64,000 nucleotides of DNA from Streptomyces sp. P3 (GTDB lineage Bacteria > Actinomycetota > Actinomycetes > Streptomycetales > Streptomycetaceae). Made by a program: the position numbers and the translations under genes. This document shows, piece by piece, positions 61,544 through 64,000 of this stretch. The notes under the pieces were generated by a model. The model was not told the DNA's origin and did no database searches. It worked only from the letters and a program-made list of their open reading frames with translations. Positions within the stretch are counted from its first letter, which is position 1; every line of letters starts with the position of its first letter. The stretch covers positions 6,961,501-7,025,500 of the forward strand of contig JAFEKX020000001.1 in the NCBI GenBank assembly GCA_016893485.2, in the 5' to 3' direction.

Positions 61544-63250
61544 ATGGCGAACGCACCGGTCCAGCGCATGTCCCAGTTGATGGCGAAGACGCTGCGCGAC
61601 GACCCGGCGGACGCCGAGGTCCTCAGTCACAAGCTGCTCGTGCGGGCCGGGTACGTCCGGCGTACCGCCGCCGGGATCTGGTCGTGGCTGCCCCTGGGCA
61701 AGAAGGTGCTCGCGAACGTCGAGCGGATCGTGCGTGAGGAGATGGACGCGATCGGCGCCCAGGAGGTGCTGCTTCCCGCGATCCTGCCCCGCGAGCCGTA
61801 CGAGGCGACCGGGCGGTGGGAGGAGTACGGCCCCGAGCTGTTCCGCCTCCAGGACCGCAAGGGCGGCGACTACCTCCTCGGCCCGACCCACGAGGAGATC
61901 TTCACGCTGATCGTGAAGGACCAGGCGTCCTCGTACAAGGACCTGCCGGTCATCCTCTACCAGATCCAGCACAAGTACCGCGACGAGGCCCGCCCCCGCG
62001 CCGGCATCCTCCGCGGCCGCGAGTTCCTGATGAAGGACTCGTACTCCTTCGACACGGAGGACGAGGGCCTCGCCCACTCCTACGCCCTGCACCGCGAGGC
62101 CTACCAGAAGGTGTTCGCGCGCCTCGGCCTCGACTACCGCATCTGCGCCGCCACCGCGGGCGCGATGGGCGGCTCCAAGTCGGAGGAGTTCCTCGCCCCC
62201 GCCGAGGCCGGCGAGGACACCTTCGCCGACTGCCCGAACTGCGACTTCGCCGCCAACACCGAAGCGATCACGTATGAGTTGAAGCCCGTGGACGCCGCGG
62301 GCGTGCCCGCGCTCGAGGAGATCCCGACTCCCGACACCCCCACCATCGAGACCCTTGTCGCCCACCTCGGCGTCGAGGCCTCCGCCACGCTGAAGAACCT
62401 CCTGGTGAAGGTCGACGGCGAGATCGTGGCCGTAGGCGTCCCCGGTGACCGCGAGGTCGACCTCGGCAAGGTCGAGGCCCATTTCGCCCCCGCCGCAGTG
62501 GAGTTGGTGACGGCGGAGGACTTCACCGGCCGTCCCGACCTCGTGCGCGGCTACGTCGGCCCGCAGGGCCTGGGCGAGAAGGTCACGTACATCGCCGACC
62601 CGCGCGTGGCCCCGGCACGAGCTGGATCACGGGCGCCAACAAGGAGGGGGCACGCACGCGAAGAACGTCGTGGCGGGCCGTGACTTCGAGGTCGACACGT
62701 ACGTCGACGTCGTGGTCGTCCAGGAGGGCGACCCCTGCCCCAAGTGCGGCACCGGCCTCAAGCTGGACCGCGCCATCGAGATCGGCCACATCTTCCAGCT
62801 CGGCCGCAAGTACGCCGACGCCCTCAAGCTGGATGTCCTCGGCCAGCACGGCAAGCCGGTCCGCGTGACCATGGGCTCCTACGGCATCGGCGTCTCCCGC
62901 GCGGTCGCCGCCCTCGCCGAGCAGACCGCCGACGACAAGGGCCTGTGCTGGCCCGCCGAGGTCGCCCCGGCCGACGTGCACGTCGTGGCCGCGGGCAAGG
63001 CCCTGCAGACCGAACTCGCCCTGGACGTCTCGGAGAAGCTGCGCGCGGCCGGCCTGCGCGTCCTGGTCGACGACCGCGCCGGGGTCTCCCGGGCGTGAAG
63101 TTCACCGACTCGGAGCTGATCGGCGTACCGAAGATCCTGGTCGCGGGCCGCCGTTCCGCCGAGGGCGTCCTGGAGTTGAAGGACCGCAGGACGGGCGAGC
63201 GCGAGGAGCTGACCGTCGACGAGGCGATCGCACGCCTCACCGCACACTGA
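61544..63250 (+). CDS. proS: Prolyl-tRNA synthetase (bacterial type with editing insertion)
   Basis: This class II synthetase of about 569 residues charges tRNA-Pro. Motif 1 is ANVERIVREEMDAIGAQEVL, motif 2 KYRDEARPRAGILRGREFLM, and motif 3 VTMGSYGIGVSRAVAALAEQ. The INS editing domain lies between motifs 2 and 3 (ATLKNLLVKVDGEIVAVGVP, CPKCGTGLKLDRAIEIGHIF). The anticodon-binding domain ends with VPKILVAGRRSAEGVLELKD. Frame drops at 62614-62615 (GG for GGG), 62646-62650 and 63088-63090; the gene is normally essential, so these look like errors. Start ATG at 61544 follows GCAGGAGTACAGGA. Confidence 0.94.
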
Positions 63251-63384
63251 GTTATTGAAGCCTCAAGCAATTCAAGGTTCCTCTCAAAGAGTTCTCGGGA
63301 GGCGTATGGGCGCCTCACAGACTTCTCTCAGGCCGGTCCCCGACCGTAGGACGTGACAGAGCGTCACTGCGGAGGGGAACGGTC

Positions 63385-63720
63385 ATGACAGTCAAGGATC
63401 GTGGGGCCGCTACGGCGGTCCGCAGAGGAAAGCGGCGCATCGCGGCCGCCACGGCGGCGATCACGCTGGCCGCGGCGGCCGGGGTCTTCGCCCTGGTCGG
63501 CACGGTGCAGTCGGACGCGGAAGCGGACACGGCGGCGAGCAGCACCGGCACGAGCAGCTCGTCGTCGTCCTCGACACCTTCGCCGTCCGCCTCCTCCAAC
63601 ACCTCGTCCACGTCGGACAGTTCGACCTCTACGTCCTCCTCATCCTCCACGTTCTCGTCCTCGTCCGGCGTGACGTCGTCCTCCGGCGGCTCCACCGACT
63701 CGACGTCGGGAGCGTCGTGA
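63385..63720 (+). CDS. Small membrane-anchored or secreted Ser/Thr-rich protein
   Basis: The protein has 111 residues, one intact frame. A basic N-terminus (RRGKRRIAAATAAITLAAAA) leads to one hydrophobic helix (GVFALVGTV), and the remaining 65 residues are nearly all Ser, Thr, Gly and Pro (SSTGTSSSSSSSTPSPSASS). No FMN-binding motif is present. GGAGGGG precedes the ATG at 63385. Its stop overlaps the ApbE start (ATGA), so it is probably made with the flavin transferase. It could be a flexible cell-surface stalk; that is a guess. Confidence 0.7.
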   Translation: MTVKDRGAATAVRRGKRRIAAATAAITLAAAAGVFALVGTVQSDAEADTAASSTGTSSSSSSSTPSPSASSNTSSTSDSSTSTSSSSSTFSSSSGVTSSSGGSTDSTSGAS

Positions 63721-64000
63721 TGAGCACACGTACGAGCACCCCGCCCCCGCGCACCACGGCCGCCGCGGACTGGTGTGCCCTCGGGACCGGCGTCCGGCTG
63801 GTGGTCACCGACCCGGCCCTGCTGGACTCCTGCAACCTGCTCCTCGCCCGGCACCTCGCCGAGGTCGACGCGGCGTGCAGCAGGTTCCGTACCGACTCCG
63901 AACTGGCCGCCCTGGAAGCCGCGTTGGGCCGCCCGGTCACCGTCAGCCCGCTCCTCGCCGAGGCGTTGGCGGTCGCCCTGCGCGCCGCCGAGGCGACGGA
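63720..64000 (+). CDS. apbE: FAD:protein FMN transferase, N-terminal part (cut by window edge)
   Basis: The first 93 or so codons are visible, open to the edge. WCALGTGVRLVVTDPALLDS and LARHLAEVDAACSRFRTDSE are the usual opening of ApbE proteins, the latter being the conserved D-x-x-x-S-x-F/Y-R block. VTVSPLLAEALAVALRAAEA follows. ApbE attaches FMN to threonine of extracytoplasmic flavoproteins. Translation would start at the ATG at 63720, overlapping the preceding stop. No FMN-binding acceptor protein is in view. Confidence 0.75.
   Translation, partial: MSTRTSTPPPRTTAAADWCALGTGVRLVVTDPALLDSCNLLLARHLAEVDAACSRFRTDSELAALEAALGRPVTVSPLLAEALAVALRAAEAT

Overview
The window is high-GC (about 70 %) actinobacterial chromosome and almost certainly Streptomyces. 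Evidence: Tat-dependent secreted enzymes, a DasR-type operator, a class F sortase, PucR- and MarR-type regulators, the gene order dxr-rseP-ispG-acetyltransferase-proS, and intergenic copies of a GGGGCGCGGGG repeat that I know from many Streptomyces genomes. I saw no rRNA, tRNA, CRISPR array, insertion sequence, prophage or attachment site.

Reading the window needs one caution. About two thirds of the genes are split over two or three frames by one- or two-base length changes, nearly always inside runs of G or C, and this includes normally essential genes (dxr, ispG, proS). I treat these as probable sequence errors and give the span of the reconstructed gene, noting where the frame breaks. A few loci look truly decayed: 6829-6933, 8939-9404 and 51911-52135.

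Layout. 0-16 kb is a mixed region: an amidohydrolase; a MarR regulator divergent from a membrane protein with a palindromic operator between them; dihydrolipoamide dehydrogenase; a sortase with its likely substrate; an ECF sigma factor with a small membrane partner; a serine hydrolase; and a very unusual membrane-tethered ECF sigma factor (9458-11485) that carries an HxxxCxxC motif, a Gly-X-Y repeat tract and an extracytoplasmic domain in one chain. GDPD, adenosine deaminase, a DUF4190-type membrane protein and a NADAR protein follow. 15.8-33.7 kb is a polyamine/GABA catabolic region: aldehyde dehydrogenase, the potDABC-type importer, an amine oxidase-like flavoprotein, gabT, a PucR regulator and a second aldehyde dehydrogenase. 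Inside it lie a GH18 chitinase under a DasR-type operator, a PAP2 phosphatase and a membrane ATPase with a Walker A motif.

33.9-52.1 kb is a coherent glycan locus that I read as a xyloglucan utilisation locus. It has a GH3 enzyme, a sugar ABC importer (binding protein and two permeases, no ATPase), GH74 and GH12 backbone-cleaving enzymes, GH42 beta-galactosidase, GH95 alpha-fucosidase, GH31 alpha-xylosidase-like enzyme and a LacI regulator. Four copies of a CGAAGCGCTTCG-type palindrome sit at its promoters. Together the set could remove fucose, galactose and xylose and cut the glucan chain.

52.2-64 kb is core: acyl-CoA dehydrogenase, a secreted lamin-tail protein, dxr-rseP-ispG, a GC-rich tandem-repeat array of about 0.55 kb (36-37 bp period), two GNAT acetyltransferases, proS, a Ser-rich membrane protein and the start of an ApbE flavin transferase cut by the window edge.
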